Shown here: in pieces, positions 25,173-37,883 of the stretch
How positions within the stretch are numbered: the first letter of the stretch is position 1
Layout of the letters: every line of letters starts with the position of its first letter
DNA from: Proteromonas lacertae
Lineage: Eukaryota; Sar; Bigyra; Opalinata; Proteromonadidae
Direction of reading: 5' to 3'
NCBI GenBank assembly: GCA_002245135.1
Contig: NGBS01000019.1
Location: 49,964-113,963 of the forward strand
DNA length: 64,000 nucleotides
Translations under genes and position numbers: made by a program
The notes under the pieces: model-generated
Databases searched by the model: none
What the model saw: only the letters and a program-made list of their open reading frames with translations
Told to the model about the DNA's origin: nothing

Positions 25173-26135
25173 ATGGCACAAAATCTTACCAAAACTATTG
25201 ATGTTCCAGCAATTGACGATTTCTTAAAAGGAATTACAGTCTTTGAAGCTGATATGAGAGTGTTAAAGAAAATGATTGCTGACCATGCTGTTGCAGTTGA
25301 TCTTTTCAACAAGAAAGAAGTACCAGTTATTGCACAATTAACGTATCCAATTCTATGACTATAATTCTTTAGAAAAGTACAAGATCCAAGTCTTTCACCA
25401 ATTACCCAACTATACAATACAGAACTCAACAACTTATGTGAAATACGTAATCAAATCGTTTGTGTTGTATATCATTAATGGCAGTTATATTTTTATAGAG
25501 AAGTAAAACAACTGTATTAGGTAAAATTGATGAAATTCTTCTTAATTTAACTGCTCCAATGAGATTACTCGCTGAAGAAGTGAAAGGCACAATCTTATTA
25601 CTTCAAAAATTACAAGATAAGAGATCAGCAGCTGCTGCTAAAGGAAAAGTATATATATTTCTGTAATATTGAATAGGACACAACCATTGCCGCTAGAGAT
25701 TGCAGAGATGCTCAACAAAAGTTAGGACATCAAGTTGAAGAATTAGAACATCGTATTCAAGATTATGAAATCTACCGTGTATCTAATCTTATGGTGATCT
25801 TACAGGAAATTACAAATAGTATTGTTTTAATATATAATTATAATCTTGTTTAGTTGAATTATTCTGTGCTGCTAGAACATTAGAAGGAAATAGCCGTGTT
25901 AGCAGAAAAGCTAATGAATTAGACCCTGAAGTTGTTGCGTATTTTTATTATACCTAGTTATTAATATATATATATATATAGTCAAGAATCATTAGACAAG
26001 ATTCGTAAAGCTCTTCATTTCATTAACCAAGATGGACAAATTGTTAATGCTCCAGTAGAACCAGTAAACAAACCAGAAGCTCCACAAGAAAATCCAAAAC
26101 CAGTTTTAAATCAACCTGGTGCTGTTCCAAACTAA
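25173..26135 (+). CDS. Helical BAR-like protein
   Basis: A soluble, almost entirely alpha-helical protein of about 245 residues built from six exons with introns such as 25341-25371, about 25470-25499 and 25650-25675. After a short N terminus (MAQNLTKTIDVP) come long amphipathic helices, including LGKIDEILLNLTAPMRLLAEEV and ARDCRDAQQKLGHQVEELE. The spacing suggests a three-helix bundle of the BAR/FAM92 kind that bends membranes, but no diagnostic motif is present and I do not claim the family. The C-terminal tail is Pro/Asn-rich and disordered. Its 3' end lies 134 bp before the next gene on the same strand. Confidence 0.5.
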
Positions 26136-26269
26136 AGAATATTTGAAGTAATTTGCTATATTAAATTTGATACACATCAATATATACTTGTTTTTTTGAT
26201 ATGGGGGTTTATTTAGTTTGTTAATATGAAAGGTCAAAATAAAATTGATCAAACTATCATCAAACCAAT

Positions 26270-28368
26270 ATGAATCATAAACAAATATCAACTGCTACAG
26301 AACTTTTGGGCATTGATATTGGTGCACATTATGTTAAATTAGCAAAATGCTGCAACAATCAATCGTCTTCGGTCATATTAGAGAATAAATTAAGTAAGAA
26401 AAAATCTCTGTATAGTATGAATGTTATTTATTTATAGATGTACAATATCTTTTGATGGATTATCCAGAGTTTTTGGCAGAATCGAGAAAGTATTATTTAT
26501 GTTGTTAGTTTGTAGATTAAAAGATCTGCAGAATCATCAGTATTGTTGTTCAGAGATCTTTTAGGAAAGAAATTTGAAGATATAGATGATTTGGAATTCT
26601 ACTTTCCAATGCCTTTGTGTTCATACAATAGTACTGTTAACAATATTGGATTTAGAGTATATTTATTGTATTTTAATAGTTCATATAGCTAAAAGATAGA
26701 GTTTATCCATTCGATCTTTTTTATACAATGTATTTGAACTATTTAACAGCTGAATATGAATTGAACTTAGATATAGAACAAATTACACTTTCAATTCCAT
26801 CATATTATAATGAAAACCAAATCAATTTATTAAAAACAATGTGTAATAGTATTGGAATGAAAGATATGGATTTCTTATATGATTATTTAGCAACAGCATT
26901 AGCATTTGGTTATGAAAATAACAATTCAATAAAAAAGGATAAATATGTGATTTTGGTAGATATGGGATATATTACGACGAATTGTACAGTAGTTAGATAT
27001 TATAAAGGAGGTATGGAAGTATTATCTCATGATTATATTCAATTTGGAGGAAGAAATATTGACCAAGAATTAATAGATTTTGTTTCTAGAGAAATAGAGA
27101 ATAAAATGAAGGTAGATATTAAGAAATCACCTATATTGTATTTGAAAACTGAAAAAGCAATTGAAGATGTTAAAGAAAAGTTGTCAGCTGAAGGAGCTGA
27201 TACTGTTGAATTGAAAGTTGAATCTGTTAAAGAGGATGATGATTTTGAATCTGTTCTATCAAAAACAGATATAGAAAAGATGCTTGATTTAACTGGAATT
27301 GCTGATAAACTCAAATCCTTACTAAACAGGTGTTGTACAGCAGCTAAAATACCAGAATCATATAAGAATACTGAAATAGCCATAGTTGGAGGATCTTTAA
27401 GAATTCCTTATTTTCAGAATATATTATTGGATTGTTTACATTCCATAAGTAAAGAAGTGAATTTAACGAAAACGTTAAATATGGATGAAAATGTTGCTTA
27501 TGGATGTTTATATTTCAATAAAATCAAAAATGGACTTTGGAAATATGAAGTAGTAGATAAAGATAAAAGCAACTTGTTAATGAATAAAAACAATTTCAGC
27601 GATTCATATGAGGAATATGTGAAAGAATTACATGAAATGGATAAAGTATTTGATGATTATAATAAAGAAAAGAATGAAATATCAAAGAAAAGAAATGAAA
27701 TAGATGTAATCTATTTCAGTAACCAACATTTAATAGTGAATCTAAAAGATGAAGTAATTAAAAAGAATTATAATAGAAGAAATGAAGAGTATGAGAGAGA
27801 AATGAAAAGTAATCCATATATTACAATCAAAGAGTTAAAAGTGATTGAGAATAAGTTTAATGAGCTTCATGATCAAATATCATCTGCAGATTCGTTATCA
27901 ACAAAATCATCTATTGTTGTAGAAACAAAGATAGATACATCTCATGAAATACGAAATGAAATTACTCATTCAGAAGAGAATATTATTGTTACAAAAACAA
28001 TGGATGATAAAGGAAATACTATTCACAGTAACTATGCTAATAACCAATCTAGCTTTCATAAAAGCGAGGAAATAAGAAGCACATTTAATAAAAGACAATT
28101 ACATATTTCACCATCAAAATTTTCTGATACTTATATTCCAAGAGTAAAAAGTCCATTAAGTAAACAAATTACGCCTCCAAAAATTGTACTTACAAGAACA
28201 GGTATTAGTCCAAACGTAACTCATAAAGTTAGTTTTGAAAAGAAAACCAATAAAACAAACAAAGAGAATGAAGTAAAACAAGAAAGTAATGATGATGATA
28301 AAAAACAGGCAAATGAAAATGAAAATAGTGAAAGTAAAAGAATGAAAGTGATGATGATGAAGATTTAA
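26270..28368 (+). CDS. Hsp110/Sse-type chaperone, copy B
   Basis: About 670 residues. The ATPase domain starts ELLGIDIGAHYVKLA and shares VILVDMGYITTNCTV and IVGGSLRIPYF with copy A at 10725-12623. Introns are inferred near 26401-26438, 26488-26515 and 26660-26690; the middle exon lacks the intron that copy A carries just before block A. After the ATPase domain it diverges: a coiled coil (EEYVKELHEMDKVFDDY), then a long Ser/Lys/Asn-rich tail with several SP and TP sites, unlike the acidic/basic tail of copy A. A standard Hsp110 substrate-binding domain is not obvious. The two genes probably arose by inverted duplication and have since exchanged sequence. Confidence 0.8.
26869..27062 (+). repeat. 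Inverted near-identical block A' (partner 11785-11978)
   Basis: 194 bases, one visible mismatch to the copy A gene about 15 kb away in inverted orientation. The sequence is diverged immediately before and after. Confidence 0.9.
27220..27548 (+). repeat. Inverted near-identical block B' (partner 11299-11627)
   Basis: 329 bases with about nine differences to the partner. It ends abruptly at the codon after LWKY, where the two proteins become unrelated. Confidence 0.88.
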
Positions 28369-28544
28369 AAAGTAGAAAAGAGATGTTTTATTTTATTCGT
28401 GTTGAGATTGTATTATGTGTAATAGTTTTTGGAATAATAAATTACTTTAGTTATTGTAAGAATTAAAAATAAAATAATTATCATTAATTATAAATTCTCT
28501 TATGTATTAATTTTTGATTAAAAAACATACTATAAATAAATATG

Positions 28545-29827
28545 TTAATTAAGCATTGCTAATGCTGGTTTTATCACTATTGCTTTACATCTATTCAATA
28601 TACTAACTAGATATTGTTTATATTGTTTCAATTTCAATCTGTAACTCTTTATAAATGAAAATAGAATATTACAGAATTTTTGGTTTGATTGATATTCTGT
28701 AATGAGTGATGTTTGATCAAATAAATTAATAATTGATTTTATTATTTCATCATTTAGATCAATATTCTGAGATAATAAATACTGAAATATTTGAAACTTT
28801 GGCTGTGTTATAGTTGATGAAGAATCTATCAATTCTTTTAACAGAATATTGTATTGTGTAGTTAAGTGTATTTCATTTAATAATCTACAGAGAAACTAAG
28901 TAAAATTATATAAATTATTATTATATTATATACGTCATATGTTTGTTCATTTTCACATTGCCTTATTATTGGCAATGTAATATTATCTAAGAATATAATT
29001 TCATTATTTTTGCTTAAAGATGAAACAAATGATACAAATTGCCTAGAAACTGCTTTACTGAGGGATAATAAATAAGGTAATAATAGATATCTATAGCAGA
29101 ATATAGTCAATGATTGTTGAACATCTGTTTTAAAATATTCCTTTAGAATTCCAAGAATAGTTATTTCATTGATTTGATGTGTTTCAAACATTATTGAATA
29201 AAGTTTTGGATATAGTTTATCACGATGATTACCAAGTAATATTTTACATATTTCTTGAAGAATTGGTGATTTTGTGGGCGTTTTTGATGAAAATTGAGAT
29301 GATAAATTTGATAAATCTGTCATTATTTGTTTTTCTTCTTCAGTTGGAATAAATTGAGATAAATCCTTTTGCTCTTTTTCTTCTACATTATCTTTATTGT
29401 TTTTTATATCAATAAAAGTAGATGTGAAGAATAAACTATCAGGTGATGCTTGTATTCCTGAAGGTAAATTGATTATAGAAAATTCATTTTCTTCATTTTT
29501 GTTATAACTGTTAATTAACTATATACATATATATATCTTATTTTATAATAACTTACATTATAAATTTCAGGTTCATTTAATAGAAATTCATACTTCTTAA
29601 GAATTGAGAAGAATTGGATTTTAAATGGAGTATTTTTGATAAATTTTGATAAATGCTGAAATAATACAACAAATTCTGATGTTTCAAACTCTAGTATTCC
29701 TTTATCTAAATCTGAAAATAGATTTTTAAGTTGAAAAAACGATAAATTGGACAGATGATTAACTCTATATGGTAATAGTGTGAATTTTATACTTTACATT
29801 GTATTGTTTATCGAAATATTCATCCAT
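28545..29827 (-). CDS. FANCE-like Fanconi anaemia core protein (putative)
   Basis: Predicted 392 residues, all-helical, four exons; the introns (28, 38 and 38 nt) close in phase. The C-terminal half follows the layout of the FANCE C-terminal helical-repeat domain: a segment ending LLPYLLSLSKAVSRQFVSFV (FANCE has LFLPRILSLSEPASRLL), a middle ELIDSSSTITQPKFQIFQYL (FANCE [20 protein letters not shown]) and a terminal CKAIVIKPALAML (FANCE NTTFLRKSLKAAL). FANCE links the Fanconi core ubiquitin ligase to FANCD2 in DNA crosslink repair. The identification is by recalled sequence pattern only. The N terminus (MDEYFDKQY) is less recognisable. It converges on the Hsp110-like copy B gene with 176 bp between stops. 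Confidence 0.55.
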
Positions 29828-29916
29828 TTCATTCTATTATGCACAAGTTTTATTTGATTTTTGTGAATGGGTTATTCAAAATATTTTCATTAAATTTATA
29901 ATTTGTTTATATCGTG

Positions 29917-30689
29917 ATGAATTATAAGTCAATCATTTTCTTTTTTCTTTTATACATATCCACATCACAGTATAAATCAAAATTTGAATTTTAGAGCTCT
30001 TTATACAAAGAATATTTTTGGAATTGTAACAACAGCAAATTCATCGAAAGTTCCTTTAATGACTGATTGTTTCAATGGATTTAGTTTGAAGACATGTGAT
30101 TTAGGAGTATAAACTCAATTTATCTTGAATAGTTACACTCACCAAGTGGATACAGACCTGCTTTTCATTACAAACAAACACCAATGTATCCTAAACCTGA
30201 TAAATCATACTGTATACAGTGCTGTGATAATACAAGGCAAGGTATTATAGATTTTATATAATATATACTAGAAAAGAAATTTTATTATGAATGGAATTAT
30301 CTATGTCAGATTAAAGGTGATGAAGATCTGATTAAGTATAATTCATATGTATTTAAGTATATAAATCAAAAATTATCTGTAGGTTTTTGAGATTGAAAAC
30401 TGTTGAAGATTTTAACATAATAGAGTGTGGATTTAGTATAGATGATGACGAAGAATTAATAGGATATGAATTAACTCTAAATGTTTCAGAACATACTTCA
30501 AGAAATGAGATTTGGAGAGAAGTTACGAAGTGTACTGTATATCCTATTATAATGCCAAAGAATTCCCCTGATTATATGAAATTTACTGTTTTTAACGAAA
30601 TCATCATTTTAGCTAATGAATCAATTTCTGCTATGGATATTAACGCTTTTATGTTAATGTTATTAACCATTTTTATCATATCTATGTAA
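29917..30689 (+). CDS. Small Cys-containing secreted or GPI-anchored protein, unknown family
   Basis: About 220 residues from five exons. It begins with a clear signal peptide (KSIIFFFLLYISTSQA) and ends with a hydrophobic segment (FMLMLLTIFIISM) with nothing after it, the layout of a GPI-anchored or type I surface protein. The ectodomain has scattered cysteines (TDCFNGFSLKTC, YCIQCCDN, IIECGF, TKCTVY) that could form disulfides. I do not recognise the family. The last junction (intron about 30362-30387) is chosen because it is the only one that keeps the frame open into the C-terminal exon. Confidence 0.6.
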
Positions 30690-30863
30690 TTTAAAAGTAT
30701 TAGTTCAGCTTAGTATATAAATTATTTTTTTGAGTTGTTTTGATGGAATATTTGTTTGTATATTGTTAGAGAACTTAACTAATTTCAGGATTTTGCATGT
30801 GAGCATTTGTTTAATATTAAAATATATCCGTTTCAATACAATTCCAATCAAGATATTCTATTA

Positions 30864-32812
30864 ATGCTAGGCACTCCTGAAGTGGAAATGTCTTTGAAAG
30901 ACAATGATCCTGAAGCTCCAGTAGAACATGTATTATTAATCAAATTTATAAAGAATAGGAAGGAATCACTATCGAATTACCTGGTCCTACTATGAGTGTT
31001 GATATGCCTCATTCAGCTGCATCCTCTTTTGCATCTAGTGTATTACCACACCATGCACATACTAAAATGGGAAGAGCTATGTCAATGACTGGTACAGAGA
31101 TCAAAGTCGGACAGGAAGTGCCAATTGGTGTTGATGATGTTGCAGCTCAAAGTGCCATGAGGGAAACATTCCTCGATGAAGAAGCTAAGAAGAGACATTT
31201 AAAATGTCCAAGATACATCACTTGTAAAGGTGTTGGCACAGTTATAGGTTTAACAATAGCTATAGTAATCTTATGTATACCATTGGATAAGAATAATTCA
31301 AAAGTGCAAAAGACTTTTGCTGTATTATTAGCTATGGCAACTTGCTGGATGACTGAAGTATTACCATTAGCAATTACTGCTTTGCTTCCAGTCGTATTAT
31401 TCCCATTGATGGGTGTGATGTCTGCAGGAGTGACTGCTGGAACATATTTCAATGATACAATATTTGTATTTCTCTCCGGTTTCTTAATGGCTTTGGGAAT
31501 GGAACATTGGAAATTACATATGAGAATTGCATTAGGAATTACAAAGATATTTGCAAGTCCAAAAACTGTATTGTTTGGTATTATGTTTGCTACTTGGTTT
31601 TTATCAATGTGGATTTCTAATACAGCTTGTGCTATTATGATGATTGCTAATGCTACAGCTTTGGTTGATGCAATGGAAGGAAAATATGGAAAAGATAAAA
31701 TGAAAGGATTTTCTGATGCTGTATTTCTAGGTATTGCTTTTAGTGCAAATATTGGTGGATTTGCTACATTGATTGGTACACCTCCAAATATGATATTCTC
31801 TGAATTGTTTAAACAAATATATCAAGATGTTGTTGTACAGAATGTTACATCACATGTTACTGAAATATCATTCTCAACTTGGATTATATCATTTTTACCA
31901 TGTATATTTTACATATTTATAATTGAATAGTATCATTATTAATGTTGATTGCTTTATGGGTAGGATTTGTGATTGTTTATTTACCAAAGAAATTAGAAGT
32001 TGATAAACAATATTTCGTTGATCAATATAAAGCATTAGGTTCAATGAAATATGAAGAAATAGTTGTAGGTTGTGGATTTGTTATTTTAGCTTTATTGTGG
32101 TTATTTAGAGCTGATTTAGTATTTGGTGATTTTACTATTAAAGGATGGGCTAATATATTCCCAGAACCAAAGTATATTAGTGATGGTACATGTGGTATGT
32201 TTATTGCATTGTGTTTATTTATGATTCCTACTAAGGCGTATATGAATGATAAAGTTGGCAGAGATCCAGACACTGGTGAGTATAATATCCCATTTATTAT
32301 GACTTGGGAAACTGCTAAAACATTACCTTGGGATTTAGTATTGTTGTTTGGAGGAGGTTTTGCATTAGCTGAAGCTTGTAAGACTTCTGGATTGTCTTTA
32401 TGGTTAGGAAATCAATTATCAGCTGTTGGAGATTTACCAAAATTCTTTGTTGTATTAGTGTTTGTGTTATTTATGACACTATTAACTAATTTTACATCAA
32501 ATACTGCAAGTACAAGTATTATTCTACCTGTCATTGCTTCAGTAGCCAAGTGCAAGTCATATTCACCCATTGTTGGTAATGATTCCTGTTACTTTAGCAG
32601 CCTCCTGTGCATTTATCATGCCTGTTGGTACACCTCCAAATTTAGCTGTATTTGCTTCAAAAAGAATCACAATTGCATCAATGGCAAAATGTGGTTTATG
32701 TGTGTCGATAATGTCAGTGCTATTGATTGTAGGACATGGATTCTCTTTATTGCCAGCTGTATTTAACTTCAAAATCAGTGATTTCCCACCATGGGCTGAA
32801 CCGTCAAATTAG
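30864..32812 (+). CDS. SLC13-family sodium/dicarboxylate-type symporter, with a one-base frameshift
   Basis: Three exons (30864-30929, 30959-31901, 31931-32812; two 29-nt introns) encode about 629 residues with a ~110-residue cytosolic N terminus and ~11-12 membrane helices. SLC13 motifs are clear: the first SNT motif (SNTACAIMM) with IGTPPNM, and the second SNTASTSIILPV with MPVGTPPNLAVF, both lining the Na+/carboxylate site. Transport of citrate, succinate or sulfate is likely; substrate unknown. At 32551 the frame shifts by one base in the middle of a conserved stretch (AVAK then ASHIHPLL). No intron can fit in the few bases available, so this is an assembly indel, a recent mutation, or less likely recoding. 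Confidence 0.88.
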
Positions 32813-32915
32813 ACTTATAAAACAAATAATATATGTTAAAAGAATAATTACTTATTAACTAAAATTATTAGACTATTATTTATTGGGGATTGAATCTAAC
32901 TAATTAAATATAATC

Positions 32916-35900
32916 TCATTTCTTCTTCGTATTCTTCTGCTTATCCAAATCCAGTGGTTCTAATAAAAATCTATTTGAGTCCTTTGGGATGAGAGGACTT
33001 GAAGAAGCTGAATAATTCTCTATTTTCAAACTTCCATCCATTCTAATTCCATCCAATATTTTATTATCCACATGTTTTCCTTTTGGCATTACTGGAACTG
33101 TACTATTTGACTCAATACCAAAATCATTTCCCATCGCATTTGTTGCTCCAGGAATTGCATTGTAAAGATTATTACGTTGAGATGGAGGTGGTTCATCAAT
33201 ATTCGCACCTGTATAACTTCTCAAATTATCATCATTTGTACCAACTCTTATTGATTCAATTCCAGCCATATTTGCAGGTGTTGTGCTGTTTCTTACATTA
33301 CACTGATTTGATGGGATTTTGAGTAAATTCTTATTATTTGGTATTCCTTTTGAATAACCTGAAATTACAGGACCATCTTCTGGAATAGCATGCAATGTTG
33401 TTGGTTTATTAGTATTATTATTATTCTTAGATTTAAATGTTTGAACTTCATCTGATATTGATTTTCTACCTCCACCAGCTGTATCTGAATGAACACTATC
33501 CCTATCTGTTCCTGTTGATGATCTTCCTTTTAATGGTGTTGCTACAACACTGTTATTACGAGTACCTGAATTAGATTCAAGTGGTTTACTTGTCCTTCTT
33601 GTTGCTGATGTTCTTTTCATACTTCTTCTTTCAGTATTTGGATTTGTTGAATCTTTTCTTCCACTTTTCATTAGATTGGTTAATGTATTCTTGATTGCTG
33701 ATCTTGCTGTATTCATTTCTTTATTTGTATTTTGTGCATCTGGACAACCCATCTTGAATCTATCTTTATTTCTATTTGGAACAAGAAGATCTAATTATTT
33801 ATATTAAATATGATTATATATACAATCTAACAAATATCCACATTCAACACATCGAATATCACTTCCTGGAATATCAATTGTTTTTACTTCTTTCTTCTAT
33901 TTACATAAAAGTAATAATAAATACTGGATTAATATAACCACATAATAATGGATATCCTGTTCCATATAAACTAAGAATTGTATAAACTAACGACAAACCA
34001 AGCAGAACAAAACCTGAAGTTCTTGAATCAACATTAATTAACATAATCACAGCTAATAAACAACCAAAACAAATGAGTGATAAGTAAATCGATGTTACTA
34101 ATACAGATTCATAAACATTCAATTTCTCACCATCTGTGAAAATAATAATTAGCTCTCTAGCAAAGTAAGCCACCTGGAATACCCATAATATAAAACATAT
34201 ATAAGATGTAGCTTCATACAGGTTTACATATAATCCATCCAAAATAGTGAATTGTGGATCAATTCCTTTCAATATATCTTCAGTAACATCATACATTATA
34301 TACATTCTCCATTCTCTAATTTCATATGGACAAAATAACATAGTTATTACACAAATTACCACATAAAAACAGATAGTACCAATATAAGATAACCATTCTT
34401 TCTTAGTTAATTGAATTTGTTGTGTTGGTGGTGGTGCATTTTGAGTTACAGATAAATTAACAGTTCTTTTTCTTCCAGCTGTTCTTTTATCCAAATTATC
34501 TGTTGAACTTCTGACAGGAGTGTTAGCTACTGATCCAACAGAGGGAGTATTAATTCCAGTAGATGATCTTTTATCTAATTTAAGATTATTAACTTCACCT
34601 TTTTGTAGAGTTTCAGTTGGAATAAACAATTGTCCTGCTGATAGAGACACTTTTGGTGGCGTTGAACCTTTTTTAATACCATTACTACTATTTTGATCTT
34701 TCTTACTACCAGAATTACCAGTTCCACTACTAGATGCTTGATTTTGACCAGAATTATTATTACCATCAACTTCTACACATACAGACTTTGGAGACATTGA
34801 TTTAATATCCCTTTTTTCATTTTGCATAGGAGAAACAGTAATCTTTATAGTGTCTGGTACATTTGTATCAACTTGAGGTGGTCGATTTGGTCTTTGTTGA
34901 TTTTCTCCTTCTTCATTTGATAAACAACAAGGTACTAATGTTGGATCAAAATCAGATTTCTTCTTTACACTCTTATCCTTATCTGATGATGCAGATGATC
35001 GTTTATTCTGTAATTGTTGGTTTAATAGAGATGGTTGGCATTGTGGATTTTGTTGAGCCTGTGATTGATGAACTGATTGTTGCTGTTGTTGTTTTGACAT
35101 ACATGATCCTCTTCGATAAGTAACACCACCTACATTCACTGTTCCATCTGGTATTACACTTGATGTTTGTTTCTTTGTAATTCTTTTACATACTCTATCT
35201 AATATTAAAGCTTCAGCACCAAATATCATTTCAAAACCAAGGAAATATAGTTGTAATGGTGCATATTTATATAACTCAGAGTAATTCCTTTTAAATACAT
35301 TTAATATATATATTAATGATGTAGTACAGAAGATAATTGTACCAATCATTATACACCAATCTAAAACCCAATTTTGATACACCATAAATCTATGTTTTCT
35401 CAAACAGAAACTAGCTATCATGAATATACCACAAATTCCTATCAATATATATTCTACAATAACCCAAGTTAGATTAAAAGCATCTTCAAATCCATTATAT
35501 CTGCTCTTTATTGTGAAATTATGAAAACTGTTTTTACATTGATATACATTACTATCATCTAATAGACAGTAACGTATATCTTTACAATTACATTCTTCAA
35601 TTGGTGGAGGAGTTTTATCAATATTACTATCACTATCTACTTTTATTCTATGATTACTAGTTAAATAATTTTCGTTAGTTATTTCACATGAATAAACATT
35701 ACATTTTCCTACTTTATTAACTCCATTCTGATATAAAATAGATTCAGATAATGATGATATATCGATGTCATCTACATTATATGTGATATAATATGAATTT
35801 AAATATTTATTTACATTCCTTTGAGATGAAATGAATTGTCGAATGTTGGATATTGTAATTGGTATTTTTAAATCTTCCATTTTCTTTTTCAGTGATTCTA

Positions 35901-36533
35901 AATATAGCAATATGACTTTAATCTTCTGCACGTCATCCAATAATAATTGAGGAAAGGAATATACAGTATAATAAGGTGAATTTACAACATTTTCAGTAAA
36001 CCATGTATATTTACATAATTGAGGGGAATTATTTCTGCACCAATTAAGTATATTAATTAGTGAATATGACTGAGATATATATGCTATAACATTACAATTA
36101 AATGATTTAATGAAATTTAAAGCGCTACTAATGGATGATATTAATGATGGTGTAAAATAGACTACATTCTTTGATGTAATATTAAATTTAAAATATGATG
36201 ATAATAAATAACACACTGATTTTTGTTGAAATTGAGAAGGAAGTTGAGGAAACTAATAAATAGTATTAATATAATATATACATTTAAACTAATATGAGCA
36301 AATGATTGACTATCCTTACCACCGTAATCAAAGATTAAAGAATCATTATCATCTTTCTGTCTCAAAACTATTGTTTCTGGTTTAATAACATAAAAAGACA
36401 AAGGTAAACCTGCAAAAATGTCTGTATTATTAAATTGCTTCTCAAAATTCAGAGATTTGGACCTATTAAAACTAAAACTACTCACAGTGGATATTGTGAC
36501 TAATATGAGATATATTAAAGCAAATTTAATCAT
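32916..36533 (-). CDS. Seven-helix receptor with large second intracellular loop and long tail
   Basis: About 1,175 residues from four exons (introns of 29, 28 and 33 nt close in phase). A signal peptide (IKFALIYLILVTISTVSS) leads into a ~480-residue ectodomain with Cys residues (ECNCKDIRYC) just before the membrane. Seven helices follow: WVIVEYILIGICGIFM, VLDWCIMIGTIIF, LQLYFLGFEMIFGAEAL, YIGTICFYVVICVITML, YICFILWVFQVAYF, VLVTSIYLSLICFGCLL and FVLLGLSLVYTILSLYG. Between helices 3 and 4 is a ~260-residue Gln/Asn/Ser-rich insertion (about 35190-34410). The tail (~310 residues) is Ser/Thr/Arg/Asn-rich. Ectodomain plus 7TM layout suggests a class C-like GPCR, but signature residues are weak. 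Confidence 0.72.
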
Positions 36534-37089
36534 TTCTGTTGCCAGCTGATTTAAAAAATGAAAAAGAATTTTGTCGTTTTACTAAAAACGATCATAATTT
36601 TTAAAATTAAAGGAATGAATGACTGAGAGATTCAAGAAGCTTGTGAATGTTTTTAAAATATTATATATGATATTTTATGTGATAAAGACAGGTAAATCAA
36701 TTCATTATACAATAATTATATTTTTGAGTTAATTATATAGTAAACAGATGCTCTAAAGATGTAATTTAGTGTTAAAATTTACATAAAGTATTTATGCTAC
36801 ATTAAGTTCAAATACCTAATTAACGATTTCTTAAATGGTAATTATAAACTCAAATATAGCTACAAAGCATTTTAGTTATCATAAAAAATCCATTCATACA
36901 TCATGCATGCATTTCTATTCTTTCTAATCTGTTTAAAGCCGTCAAGTTTCATCAAGCCCAAAATCATTTTGAAAAATCATTTATCAAAAAGTATTTAAAA
37001 TTCTTACTCTCTAACTCAACTCTTTAATCCGAATATTCTATTTTCTAAGCATATTATTGAAACATATTATTTATAATTGGTTATAGGTT
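36534..37089. other. Intergenic region, 556 bp
   Basis: AT-rich spacer between two divergent starts (receptor and G3BP). No ORF or RNA gene. A TGCATGCA palindrome near 36902 is noted without claimed function. Confidence 0.45.
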
Positions 37090-37852
37090 ATGACAACTAA
37101 AGATTCTGTAATTGAAGAAGTAAATTATGTAGCAAGGTTATTTGTCCAGTCCTATTACAACACATTAATTGAAGAAAGAAATAAAATGTATAAATATTTC
37201 CTTCCAAGCTCCCAATTTTCTTTTTCTCAAGGAGTGCAAGTATACATTTCGGAAATGCTATATTATAGGAATCTATACCTGTAACTGGTAGAGAGAATAT
37301 TCAAAAGGCATTTGATTCAATTGCTAAGTCATCAATCAAAGTAGACTTACGTTCAGGATCAATTGATGCATGCGGCAATAAAGATGGTATATTTTATATT
37401 TTTTTAACATATTAATAGAAGTACTAATCTTAATTCATGGTGTTATGTATATTGATAGTGTAGCAAACAGTTATTCTCAAACTGTATTTTTAAGAAAAGA
37501 TGCAGAGTTAGATTCTCTCATCATTGCATATGATGTAATTCGTGTAGAAAATGTAAATGAATTAGTTGCACCACCTGAGGAGATAGCTGAAGTAAAAGCA
37601 GATGTTTCTGTTCCTCAATCACCATTACGCGAGTCAAAACCAGTAGAAAAAGCATCATCTCCTAAAAGTGAAACTGTAATAACAGTAGAAATAAAACAAT
37701 CAACTGTAGATTCAACAACAACAATTACACCAACTCCCTCTGCTGATTCAACTAAACAAATTGTCAACAACAACAGCAACAACAACAATAACAATAAAAA
37801 AAACAATAATCGTAATAAATATCGTAATAAAAGAAATAATAATAAATCCAAT

Positions 37853-37883
<31 letters not shown>

